A DNA stretch of 6,649 nucleotides from Deltaproteobacteria bacterium (GTDB lineage: Bacteria > Desulfobacterota > Desulfarculia > Adiutricales > Adiutricaceae), in NCBI GenBank assembly GCA_031278795.1, contig JAITJT010000178.1, positions 1-6,649 on the forward strand, given 5' to 3'. Positions 1 through 5,805 of this stretch are shown here, in pieces. The notes beneath the pieces are model-generated. The model was not told the origin of the DNA. It ran no database searches and worked only from the letters and a program-made list of their open reading frames with translations. The translations under genes were made by a program, and so were the position numbers. Numbering within the stretch: position 1 is the first letter of the stretch; every line of letters starts with the position of its first letter.

Positions 1-458
1 CAAGGAAAGTGTAAAACAAATTTTCCCTGCAATAAGGGCTGTTATCTGTCTCTAAGAGAGAAATATTGTTTTTTTTTAACCATTGTGTCAAAAAAGTTCT
101 GCGCAATTTAAAATAACAAGACAAGAGAACTTTCGCCTAAAAATTAACCTTCACCATAGAAACAATAAGGTCTTCACCCTAAAGAAAACGAGAAAGGCCT
201 TTGAATATCTTGTGGTTTATCGCTCATGAAGAGGCGTAAAAATCAAGAATTTTTTTGCATCTTTTTCTAGTGGCAATTTTTCCCTCAGTTTATAATAAAT
301 TCTAAGCTGTCTTCGAGGGTATCTAAATTTTTCTTTTTTAGCTTACATCGTTTGTTTGGCCATGTTCTTTATGATATTAGTGGAGTTTTTAAACTTTGAT
401 TTTCCCTATATCCGCTTGTAAGCAGCGACCATGTCACTTTGGTGTTTTTATGTCTAGA

Positions 459-497
459 TTTAGGTAAATATGTGATATTTAGGTGTATATACCTAAA
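459..497. promoter_or_regulatory. TTTAGGT direct and inverted repeats, operator-like
   Basis: The heptamer TTTAGGT occurs at 459-465 and again at 478-484. The second copy is followed after six bases by its exact complement ACCTAAA (491-497), giving a perfect 7-bp inverted repeat. Two direct copies plus one inverted copy within 39 bases is the usual layout of a dimeric regulator site. The nearest gene start is about 400 bases downstream, so the target is unclear. It could also be a chance hairpin in AT-rich DNA. Confidence 0.25.
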
Positions 498-669
498 ATT
501 ACTTGGGTGTTTTCATGGGCTTTAAACGCTAAAAAATCTCTCTTATTTTAAAAAACATTCCAAAATTCAACCGGGTTTTAATTGACTCCAGGAGAAGACA
601 AAAGTTTTCACAAATAAAGAGAGTTTTATTTTTTTAAAAAGATTTCCCGAAAGAGGTGATTATTTTTTT

Positions 670-691
670 GCTTAAGTTTAAGATGTTAAGC
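670..691. repeat. GCTTAA/TTAAGC inverted repeat upstream of promoter
   Basis: GCTTAA (670-675) and TTAAGC (686-691) form a perfect 6-bp inverted repeat with a 10-base spacer. It ends about 18 bases before the -35 element of the promoter proposed at 710-738. That position would suit an activator or repressor site, but no family can be assigned and the AT content makes chance plausible. Confidence 0.2.
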
Positions 692-709
692 GGGATGAAA
701 GGTCTTTTC

Positions 710-738
710 TTGAATGCTCGCCTTCGGGGTGCTATACT
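710..738 (+). promoter_or_regulatory. sigma70-type promoter for the small secreted protein gene
   Basis: A -35 element TTGAAT (710-715, four of six consensus bases) is separated by 17 bases from a -10 element TATACT (733-738, five of six). Transcription would begin near 745 and leave a leader of about 150 bases before the ATG at 894. This is the best consensus promoter I found upstream of that gene. It has not been tested, and AT-rich DNA yields false promoters easily. Confidence 0.45.
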
Positions 739-893
739 GAGTTAGTGTTTTGTTCATTTATCATGAATTTTTATGGTGAAAAAAATTTTCAAAAGTGACT
801 GCCTTTCCCACACTTAGATTTTCACTTTAGATATGCATGATTCTTCGCCTGAAGTCGAGTTTCCAATTAAGTCTAAGCCCTGGAGTCAGTTTG

Positions 894-1388
894 ATGAAAT
901 TAATACGTTTTGCGCTGGTGCTAGTGGTTTTTCTCGCCCTGGAGGCGGTGGCCCTGGCCCAGAGTCAGGAACCCTCAAACCAGGTGAGCGACACACCCGC
1001 TGGCCGGGAGTTCATCCACCTCTCCATGCTTGGCACCTTCAGCGCGGGTTTTGTGCTGGAGACCTACGGCTTCATCGGCTCTCTCGCGGATCTCCTCCAC
1101 CACGGCGTCTACGAGCCCGATACGGTTAGATCCATGCTGGGTGAGACCAAGATCTTTCTCCAGAAGGCCCTGGACAACCTCCGGGTCTACCAGGACAAGA
1201 CAGTGACGGTCTCTCCTAGGGATCTGCAGTTCATAAACGGCATTGCCGAGATTACCGCCTATCTCATAGCCGAGGCCGAGAGCCTGGCCGCCTACGCCGA
1301 GTCCTTCAGCGTGGATGACTACGACAAGTACAAGGACGCCAGGGCCAAGGCCTGGAGGGGCATAAAGGAGCATCTGGGGACAAAGTGA
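894..1388 (+). CDS. small secreted/periplasmic helical protein, function unknown
   Basis: I do not recognise the family. The ATG at 894 is preferred over the in-frame ATG at 837 because a GGAG ribosome binding site (882-885) lies 8 bases before it, and because translation then begins directly with a signal peptide: MKLIR, a hydrophobic stretch to about residue 16, and an ALA/Q cleavage motif at residues 20-23. The product has 164 residues, about 142 after cleavage. The mature part has no cysteine and appears mostly alpha-helical, with amphipathic segments at roughly residues 34-60, 73-96 and 105-160, ending in a charged Lys/Arg/Asp-rich tail. No lipobox, catalytic motif or further membrane segment is visible. 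The body of the gene is GC-rich, unlike its flanks, which supports real coding. It stands alone: the next gene on this strand begins 1.1 kb later. A small helical-bundle periplasmic protein is inference from the predicted fold only. Confidence 0.75.
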   Translation: MKLIRFALVLVVFLALEAVALAQSQEPSNQVSDTPAGREFIHLSMLGTFSAGFVLETYGFIGSLADLLHHGVYEPDTVRSMLGETKIFLQKALDNLRVYQDKTVTVSPRDLQFINGIAEITAYLIAEAESLAAYAESFSVDDYDKYKDARAKAWRGIKEHLGTK

Positions 1389-1660
1389 TGGGGTAGGGGA
1401 CTTGCCACTTGTCTGGTGATTTAGAGGGTTTTTGTAGGGACTTGCGGGAAATTATGTCGCTTCTTAGCTTTACGCTTTCTCTTTTTGGCTTTCTAACTTT
1501 CCCTTAGCAAGCCTGACTATGTTAGTTATAGTATTAGAGGTAATTATATATAGTTGTTTTGTTTTAATGTTAATATTACGCTAGATATACCTTCTAGGCC
1601 ATAAGAAATACGCACTCCACGTGCCCCAAGAAATATTAGCTCTAACCCCGTCAAGAGCGC

Positions 1661-1676
1661 GCCTAAGCCTAGGGCT
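1661..1676. repeat. dispersed palindromic element, copy 1
   Basis: GCCTAAGCCTAGGGCT can fold as CCTA-AGCC-TAGG with an outer G-C pair across one bulged G. It matches the sequence at 5379-5394 in 15 of 16 positions, and related arms occur at 2402-2413. All three sites are in DNA between genes. A GGTTTT follows this copy, so it may be a weak terminator, or a short dispersed intergenic repeat. Confidence 0.35.
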
Positions 1677-2077
1677 GGTTTTGGGCTTAAATCAAAGGGG
1701 AAAAGGCTTGGGATAATCTAGGATATACTCACGCGGCGTTTTTTTCTTGAGCCCTTGAGCCCCGTAACATAATCATGAGGGAGACTCATCATATTGACGC
1801 TATATCTCATTTTTACCTTTATATTGAATCATTTTTAGTTTGTAGGGCTCCCCTGAAGCTTGCGCAAAGGGCTGGCTATCTGGGAAAATCATCTTTAGGC
1901 GAGAGCTTTTTTTCATAAAATTGCCGCCTGGGGCTGAGCTTTACGCTCCTAACAGCCATAAGTTATCTGTTTTGGAAAAGGCCTTTTAGGGAATTTTTCT
2001 TGGATTTGCGTTTTCTTGGTGATTTCTCTTCAGCCGGGCAATCTCTCCCTTTTCCTTAGCTCTTTAGCTCCTTGTAT

Positions 2078-2107
2078 TTGTTAAAAACCCTACATTTAAT
2101 GTATAAT
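2078..2107 (+). promoter_or_regulatory. candidate sigma70 promoter for the PilB-family gene
   Basis: TTGTTA (2078-2083, four of six -35 bases) is followed after 18 bases by a perfect TATAAT (2102-2107). The start point would be near 2114, giving an untranslated leader of over 400 bases before the ATG at 2531. ACATT-T-AATGT (2091-2101) overlaps the spacer and could be an operator. Downstream, GGAGGC (2134-2139) and GCCTCC (2160-2165) form an inverted repeat inside the presumed leader. I see no known riboswitch consensus there; in particular I did not recognise the GEMM cyclic-di-GMP core. Confidence 0.35.
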
Positions 2108-2150
2108 TTCCATGATGTGGTTTTTCTTTTTCCGGAGGCTTCCACCCCAC

Positions 2151-2321
2151 CTAAAACGGGCCTCCCCCTGGGTAAAGAGAGGGATAATTTAGCCCAGCCA
2201 CAAACCTTAAAGCTTTCACCCAGGCCCTAAGATGGCTTTTTTGCCTGGCGATCTCCAACATTCCTATCTCTAAGCGGATGCCCTCGTCAATTCCAAAAAG
2301 ATGCCCGCTTGGTAAGATCAT
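2151..2321 (-). pseudogene. possible relic of a PLP-dependent aminotransferase C-terminus
   Basis: On the minus strand an ATG at 2321 opens a 56-codon frame ending at a TAG (2153-2151). Its first part reads SGHLFGIDEGIRLEIG, which resembles the C-terminal signature of class I/II PLP-dependent aminotransferases: a Pro-Gly (here Ser-Gly), then FG, then an Arg that in these enzymes binds the substrate carboxylate, followed by a hydrophobic stretch and a terminal helix. The rest of an enzyme of about 370-400 residues is absent, and upstream codons in all frames are interrupted by stops, so it would be a decayed 3' fragment. The match comes from memory of the family, over about 16 residues, and an open frame of this length can arise by chance in this region. 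Confidence 0.28.
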
Positions 2322-2401
2322 TAGCCAATAAATTCAAAAGTCTTATATTTACTCGCTCCAGAGTTAATCTCTTTACAAATTACCAGATCCTGCAAAGCTT
2401 T

Positions 2402-2413
2402 AGCCTATAGGCT
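2402..2413. repeat. perfect 12-bp palindrome AGCCTATAGGCT
   Basis: AGCCTATAGGCT is a perfect palindrome. Its arms are the same AGCCTA/TAGGCT found, with a loop and one extra G, in the intergenic hairpins at 1661-1676 and 5378-5394. It may be a protein-binding site or a variant of that dispersed element. Confidence 0.35.
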
Positions 2414-2430
2414 CGAAGGATCAAATTTAG

Positions 2431-2491
2431 TCAGCCCCTTTTGTGAGCCCCTTGGTTTTTCAGCCCCTTGGTTTTACGGCCCTTGGTTATT
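2431..2491 (+). repeat. 16-bp tandem repeats just upstream of the PilB-family gene
   Basis: Units TGAGCCCCTTGGTTTT (2444-2459), TCAGCCCCTTGGTTTT (2460-2475) and the diverged ACGGCCCTTGGTTATT (2476-2491) run head to tail, preceded by a shortened unit TCAGCCCCTTTTG (2431-2443). The array ends 39 bases before the ATG at 2531, within the presumed leader. A CTGGC/GCCAG hairpin (2493-2508) follows it. The placement fits a regulatory site or RNA element, but slippage-generated repeats with no function are equally possible. Confidence 0.6.
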
Positions 2492-2530
2492 GCTGGCTCA
2501 TTGGCCAGTCCCCCGTGAGGTTTTTTAGAA

Positions 2531-5320
2531 ATGGCAGATATTCAAAGACGACGTTCCACATTGTCAAGCACTATAAAAGATCAGAAGTCTGACAACTACA
2601 AGCTTATCCTGGGGGAATACCTGCTCAAGGCCGGCCAGATAACCCGTGGCCATCTGGAGGAGGCTACCAAGTGGCTGCGCCAGCACCCCAATGACTTCCT
2701 GTCACGTTTTCTCTTAAGAAAGAACTACGTAGAGCCCAACACCATCCCCAGCGTGCTCTCCCGGCAGTACAGTTACCCCATGGTGAACCTAACCGATAGG
2801 GAGATACCCAAGGAGGTCCTGGATCTGGTTCCCTACGAGGTGGCCAAGAAGGACATGGTCATCCCCTACCAGGCCAAGGACAACCGCATCATGATGGCCA
2901 TGCTGGAACCCACCAACAACAAAGTGGTGGAGGAGCTGACCAACCTCACCAAGCTCCAGGTGGTGCCGGTGGTGGTGAGCGAAAAGGATCTGGTAACGGC
3001 TTATAAGACCCATTACCACATCTCGGACGAGGAGGAGGCCTCCTTCTACGCGCCTCTGGATCCCAACGCCGTGGTGGAGGACACGGGTCCGGTGACGGTG
3101 GACAACCTAGGCGAGCTCATCCAGGACGCCTTGGAGGATTTCGCCTTTGGTGACACCAAGTCCGACGATAGTGACCTTTCAGCTGACACCTACTCAGCGG
3201 AAAACTCGGCCATCATCAACCTCGCCAACCAGATCCTCATCCAGGCGGTGCAGGGCGGGGTCTCGGACATCCACATCGAGCCTTTCGAGAAGCAGTTCTA
3301 CGTGCGCTACCGCATGGACGGTTCCCTCTACAAGCACACTCGTCTCCCCTTGGAAATCAGAAACGCCCTCATCGCCCGCTTAAAGATCATGAGTAGCCTG
3401 GATATCACCGAGCGTAGGGTGCCCCAGGACGGGCGTATCAAGCTCCGCATTGGCAAGAACAAGGAAATAGATTTCCGCGTCTCCTCGCTTCCTACGCTCT
3501 TTGGGGAGTCAGTGGTCCTCCGTATCCTGGACAAGTCCGGCCTGAACGTGGACATGACCAAACTGGGTTTCACCCAGAAAAACCTGGACCAGTTCATGCG
3601 GGCGGCCTACCGCCCCAACGGTCTTCTTCTGGTCACCGGGCCCACGGGTTCCGGAAAGACAGTCACGCTCTATTCCACCCTATCTCTCCGCAACACGGAT
3701 GACGTGAAGATCCTGACAGCCGAGGATCCGGTGGAATTTAACTTCCCGGGCGTTAACCAGGTCAACGTGGTTAAAGAGGTGGGCATGACCTTCGCCAAGG
3801 CCCTAAAGGCCTTCCTCCGCCAGGACCCGGACATCTGTATGATTGGCGAGATAAGGGACCTGGAAACCGGCGAGATAGCCGTGGAGGCGGCCATGACCGG
3901 CCACCTCGTGCTCTCCACCCTCCACACCAATGACGCTCCCTCCACAGTCACCCGTCTGGTGGACATGGGCGTTGCCCCCTTCAACGTGGCCGCGGCCTTA
4001 ATCCTCTGCTCAGCCCAGAGGCTCCTGCGGAGACTCTGCCCCAACTGCCGCCAGCTCATGCCCAAGCTTCCGGCCAACAAGCTAATCGAGGCGGGTTTCG
4101 ACCCCAATGAGATCCAGGCCGTGCAGCTCTACGAGGGACGCGGCTGCCCCACTTGCAAGGGCACTGGCTACAAGGGCCGCCTGGGCGTCTTCGAGGTCAT
4201 GGAGAACTCCCAGACCCTGGCCGACGCCATAGCCTCCAAGGTGAACGAGGGCCAGCTTAGAAAGATTGCTCTAAAAGAAGGCATGCTTACCTTGAGGCAG
4301 GACGGGCTCTTGAAGATCCAGCAGGGCATGACCACCCTGGCCCAGGTGCTGGAGAAGACCGTGGTCCAGAGAGAGAGCCTCCCCCACTACCTCCTCAATC
4401 CAGACGAGCAAATTTTTGAAAACGGCGACATCATCATCAAGGAAGGAAACACGGACACGGCCTTCTACAAGCTCATCCAGGGCTGCCTGGAGGTCTACAA
4501 GGGCCAGAACTTAATCGCCGAGATATCCCAGACCAACACCTATTTTGGGGAGATGAGCTCTCTGGTGGGTTCCAGGCGCTCGGCCACCATCAAGAGCCAG
4601 GGGAGAAGCATAGTCAAGGTCTTCCCGGGCGACAAGCTGAGCGAGGTTTTGGACAACTACCCAGACATTGCCAAGCAGATAATAAACACCCTGGTTCTAA
4701 GGCTAAACGAGTCCGGCAACAGGCTCTCGGAGATGATGCAGAACAGGATAGAGCTTGAGCGCACTTACGTGAACCAGCTCACCAGCCAGGTTGGCGCGCC
4801 AGGCGCGCTTTTAACCGGCACCAGGCCCATCGCCTCGGCCCCCAAGGGGGGCCTGGCCGGAAGCAATCTGGCCACCCCCAGCAAACCTTCGGCCTTAGCC
4901 AGGCTCGCCGCCAAAAAGGCGGCCCAGGGCGGGGCAGGGGACGGCCAGGTGGCCATCTCCTCCATTCCCAAGCCCGGGCAGACCATCCTCCCCAGGCCCA
5001 TAGCCCAGTCCAGCCCACAGCCCCATTCAAGCCAAACAAGTCCATTTCTAGAGCAGGCCCAGCAAGCGGCGCAATCCGCGGCCCCCAGGCCCGCGGCCGG
5101 CTCCCCGGGAAACGGAACCGGATCCGCAAGGCTCCCCGAGACCCCAGCCCCCCCTACCAGGGTGGTGAAGGCCGTACCTCCCAAGCCCCAGGGCGGGCAG
5201 ATGGTGGCCGAGCGCACGAGTTTCATGCGCACCTTGCTACCGGCGGATCAGACCCAGCAGATCAAGCACGCCCCGGGAAACGCCCCCTCTGCCAAGCTCC
5301 TCAGGGATGTATCCTCTTAA
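2531..5320 (+). CDS. PilB/GspE-family assembly ATPase fused to a cyclic-nucleotide-binding domain
   Basis: This is a cytoplasmic hexameric ATPase of the type IV pilus/type II secretion extension family, powering pilin or pseudopilin assembly at the inner membrane. Domains in order: an MshEN/T2SSE N-terminal domain (about 24-165), an acidic linker, and the motor (about 220-605) with Walker A GPTGSGKT (370-377), Asp box around EDPVE (398-402), Walker B ending GEIRD (439-443, catalytic Glu440), His box GHLVLSTLHTND (457-468) and a zinc tetracysteine (C503, C506, C539, C542). All key residues are present. Beyond the usual end of about 560-580 residues come a cyclic-nucleotide-binding fold (about 620-740, FGE 672-674 and RRSAT 682-686), a helical segment, and a Pro/Ala/Ser/Gly-rich tail (754-929). 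GAGG at 2517-2520 lies 10 bases before the ATG. No pilC, pilT or gsp neighbour is in the window, so PilB versus GspE cannot be settled. Regulation by a cyclic nucleotide is inferred. Confidence 0.95.
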   Translation: MADIQRRRSTLSSTIKDQKSDNYKLILGEYLLKAGQITRGHLEEATKWLRQHPNDFLSRFLLRKNYVEPNTIPSVLSRQYSYPMVNLTDREIPKEVLDLVPYEVAKKDMVIPYQAKDNRIMMAMLEPTNNKVVEELTNLTKLQVVPVVVSEKDLVTAYKTHYHISDEEEASFYAPLDPNAVVEDTGPVTVDNLGELIQDALEDFAFGDTKSDDSDLSADTYSAENSAIINLANQILIQAVQGGVSDIHIEPFEKQFYVRYRMDGSLYKHTRLPLEIRNALIARLKIMSSLDITERRVPQDGRIKLRIGKNKEIDFRVSSLPTLFGESVVLRILDKSGLNVDMTKLGFTQKNLDQFMRAAYRPNGLLLVTGPTGSGKTVTLYSTLSLRNTDDVKILTAEDPVEFNFPGVNQVNVVKEVGMTFAKALKAFLRQDPDICMIGEIRDLETGEIAVEAAMTGHLVLSTLHTNDAPSTVTRLVDMGVAPFNVAAALILCSAQRLLRRLCPNCRQLMPKLPANKLIEAGFDPNEIQAVQLYEGRGCPTCKGTGYKGRLGVFEVMENSQTLADAIASKVNEGQLRKIALKEGMLTLRQDGLLKIQQGMTTLAQVLEKTVVQRESLPHYLLNPDEQIFENGDIIIKEGNTDTAFYKLIQGCLEVYKGQNLIAEISQTNTYFGEMSSLVGSRRSATIKSQGRSIVKVFPGDKLSEVLDNYPDIAKQIINTLVLRLNESGNRLSEMMQNRIELERTYVNQLTSQVGAPGALLTGTRPIASAPKGGLAGSNLATPSKPSALARLAAKKAAQGGAGDGQVAISSIPKPGQTILPRPIAQSSPQPHSSQTSPFLEQAQQAAQSAAPRPAAGSPGNGTGSARLPETPAPPTRVVKAVPPKPQGGQMVAERTSFMRTLLPADQTQQIKHAPGNAPSAKLLRDVSS

Positions 5321-5377
5321 GATCTTTTTATCTAGAAACTAGAGATACTCTTTACCTCAATGCGACGAAGGGTTTTT

Positions 5378-5397
5378 AGCCTAAGCGTAGGGCTTTT
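5378..5397 (+). terminator. terminator-like hairpin after the PilB-family gene; palindromic element copy 2
   Basis: AGCCTA (5378-5383), an AGCG loop and TAGG-G-CT (5388-5394, one bulged G) form a six-pair stem running into TTTT (5394-5397). It lies 58 bases after the stop codon, so it could end the ATPase transcript. The stem is short and the T-run is only four long. The same core sequence, with one mismatch, occurs at 1661-1676. Confidence 0.35.
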
Positions 5398-5477
5398 GTG
5401 CTCGCGATAGAAGGCTTTTAGGATAAGATCTCCTGTTATCTCGATTTTATTATTCGTTAGCACGAAGTTAATCTGCT

Positions 5478-5569
5478 AAGCTATTAAGCTATTAAGCTAA
5501 TAAGCTGTTAAGCTATTAAGCTAATAAGCTGTTAAGCTATTAAGCTGTTAAGCTATTAAGCTGTTAAGC
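5478..5569. repeat. tandem array of eleven 8-bp AAGCTNNT units
   Basis: Eleven exact-length units run without gaps from 5478 to 5565, followed by a partial AAGC (5566-5569). Only three unit types occur: A = AAGCTATT, B = AAGCTAAT, C = AAGCTGTT. Their order is A A B C A B C A C A C, which shows a 24-bp ABC unit used twice and a 16-bp AC unit used twice. Every unit carries the palindrome AGCT. The array starts about 160 bases after the ATPase stop and ends about 240 bases before the HNH gene. This is not a CRISPR: there are no spacers. It could be an iteron-like protein-binding array, part of an RNA, or a slippage-prone microsatellite. Confidence 0.9.
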
Positions 5570-5573
5570 ACGC

Positions 5574-5690
5574 AAGTTTTCAAACTTAATTCTAGAGATG
5601 TGCAATGTTTAGGTAATCTAATGAATATTACTATGGCTTTTTGCGCCCTTGTGTTTAGAATTTGTCGCCCCGGAGGGCACTTTTCTTTTC
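5574..5690 (+). ncRNA. candidate structured RNA or leader upstream of the IshB-like gene
   Basis: Three local hairpins follow the repeat array: AAGTT-TTCA-AACTT (5574-5587), GGTAAT/ATTACT with one G-U pair (5612-5632) and GT-C-GCCC-CGGA-GGGC-AC (5664-5680), the last followed by TTTTCTTTTCT. Loci of the related IscB proteins encode their guide RNA directly upstream of the protein gene, so this is where such an RNA would be expected. No omega-RNA consensus was recognised, no transposon end is visible, and AT-rich DNA gives hairpins by chance, so the call is speculative. Confidence 0.2.
5664..5690 (+). terminator. rho-independent terminator-like hairpin
   Basis: GCCC (5667-5670) and GGGC (5675-5678) close a CGGA tetraloop, extended by GT (5664-5665) pairing with AC (5679-5680) across a bulged C. 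The stem runs directly into TTTTCTTTTCT (5681-5691). This is the most GC-rich spot in an AT-rich region and the best terminator shape in the window. It would end any transcript coming from the ATPase gene or from the repeat array, about 115 bases before the HNH gene. Confidence 0.45.
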
Positions 5691-5706
5691 TGTGATACGT
5701 ATTTTT

Positions 5707-5734
5707 TTTACTACTATTGTCTTTATGCTATATG
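5707..5734 (+). promoter_or_regulatory. weak candidate promoter for the IshB-like gene
   Basis: TTTACT (5707-5712, four of six -35 bases) is separated by 16 bases from TATATG (5729-5734, four of six -10 bases), with a T-tract just upstream. Transcription would start near 5741 and give a leader of about 65 bases. Placement between the terminator-like hairpin and the ribosome binding site is sensible, but the consensus match is poor. Confidence 0.2.
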
Positions 5735-5790
5735 CACTTTCTTGTAATTTCTTTTTTTGCAATATGCCTTTATCTCAATATTTTTTGTCA

Positions 5791-5796
5791 AAGGAG
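5791..5796 (+). promoter_or_regulatory. strong ribosome binding site AAGGAG that decides the start
   Basis: AAGGAG touches the first in-frame ATG (5797), which leaves no spacing for initiation there, and lies 9 bases before the second ATG (5806), which is ideal. The second ATG is therefore taken as the start. The protein then begins MIKDVV, directly at the first strand of the PLMP domain. Confidence 0.7.
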
Positions 5797-5805
5797 ATGA
5801 CTATT

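Larger units (their letters stand above)
1..709. other. AT-rich gene-free region
   Basis: I see no convincing gene on either strand. Stops are dense, and the open stretches that start with ATG are very short (for example 14 codons from 226 and 19 codons from 362). The region holds many A and T tracts, a small TCTCT/AGAGA hairpin (49-61) followed seven bases later by a run of nine T (69-77), the TTTAGGT repeats at 459-497 and a GCTTAA/TTAAGC inverted repeat at 670-691. The TCTCT hairpin could be the tail of a terminator for a gene left of the window, but the gap before the T-run is long. No tRNA, rRNA or CRISPR pattern was recognised. Confidence 0.6.
1389..2530. other. long AT-rich intergenic region with short repeats and possible gene relics
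   Basis: No intact gene of normal length is visible. Just after the preceding gene, GTAGGG(G)ACTTGC appears twice (about 1393-1405 and 1434-1445), and ACAA-A-GTG/CACTTGT (1380-1412) could form a weak hairpin without a clean T-run. TTGAGCCC is tandemly duplicated at 1747-1762. A palindromic element lies at 1661-1676, a perfect palindrome AGCCTATAGGCT at 2402-2413, a promoter-like site at 2078-2107, a possible minus-strand relic at 2151-2321, and 16-bp tandem repeats at 2431-2491. Another minus-strand frame is open for about 60 codons around 1545-1725 but has no start codon and a hydrophobic, unrecognised product, so it is not called as a gene. Confidence 0.6.
5321..5805. other. AT-rich intergenic region with tandem array and hairpins
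   Basis: No gene is visible. From left to right it holds an imperfect TATCTAG/CTAGAGATA hairpin directly after the stop codon (5329-5347), the terminator-like element at 5378-5397, a GATAA/TTATC inverted repeat (5422-5440), the 8-bp array (5478-5569), three further hairpins (5574-5680), long T-runs (5702-5709 and others), a weak promoter-like site, and the ribosome binding site of the HNH gene. TAA stops fill the array in every forward frame, so it is not coding. Confidence 0.65.

Noticed and set aside
837..893. Upstream in-frame ATG start for the small secreted protein
   Set aside because: It adds 19 residues before the signal peptide and lacks a well-placed ribosome binding site, while GGAG at 882-885 fits the ATG at 894.
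833..1373. Other long open frames overlapping the small secreted protein gene
   Set aside because: They are shadows of a GC-rich gene: they overlap 894-1388 entirely or largely and lack credible start signals and protein features.
1545..1725. Minus-strand open frame of about 60 codons with a hydrophobic product
   Set aside because: No ATG start and no recognisable motif; several open frames of this size are expected by chance. A decayed membrane protein cannot be excluded.
1800..1916. Minus-strand 38-codon frame beginning MKKSSRLKM
   Set aside because: No strong ribosome binding site, no recognised family, and a length expected by chance in this region.
2114..2530. Cyclic-di-GMP (GEMM) riboswitch in the ATPase leader
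   Set aside because: The long leader made this attractive, but the conserved GEMM core is not visible.
5478..5569. CRISPR array
   Set aside because: Units are 8 bp and directly adjacent, with no spacers and no cas genes.
5797..5805. First ATG as the start of the IshB-like gene
   Set aside because: The AAGGAG site touches this ATG, leaving no spacing; the ATG at 5806 has a 9-base spacing.
5571..5805. IS200/IS605 transposon left end
   Set aside because: IscB relatives travel with such elements, but no subterminal palindrome pair, TnpA gene or target site can be identified inside the window.
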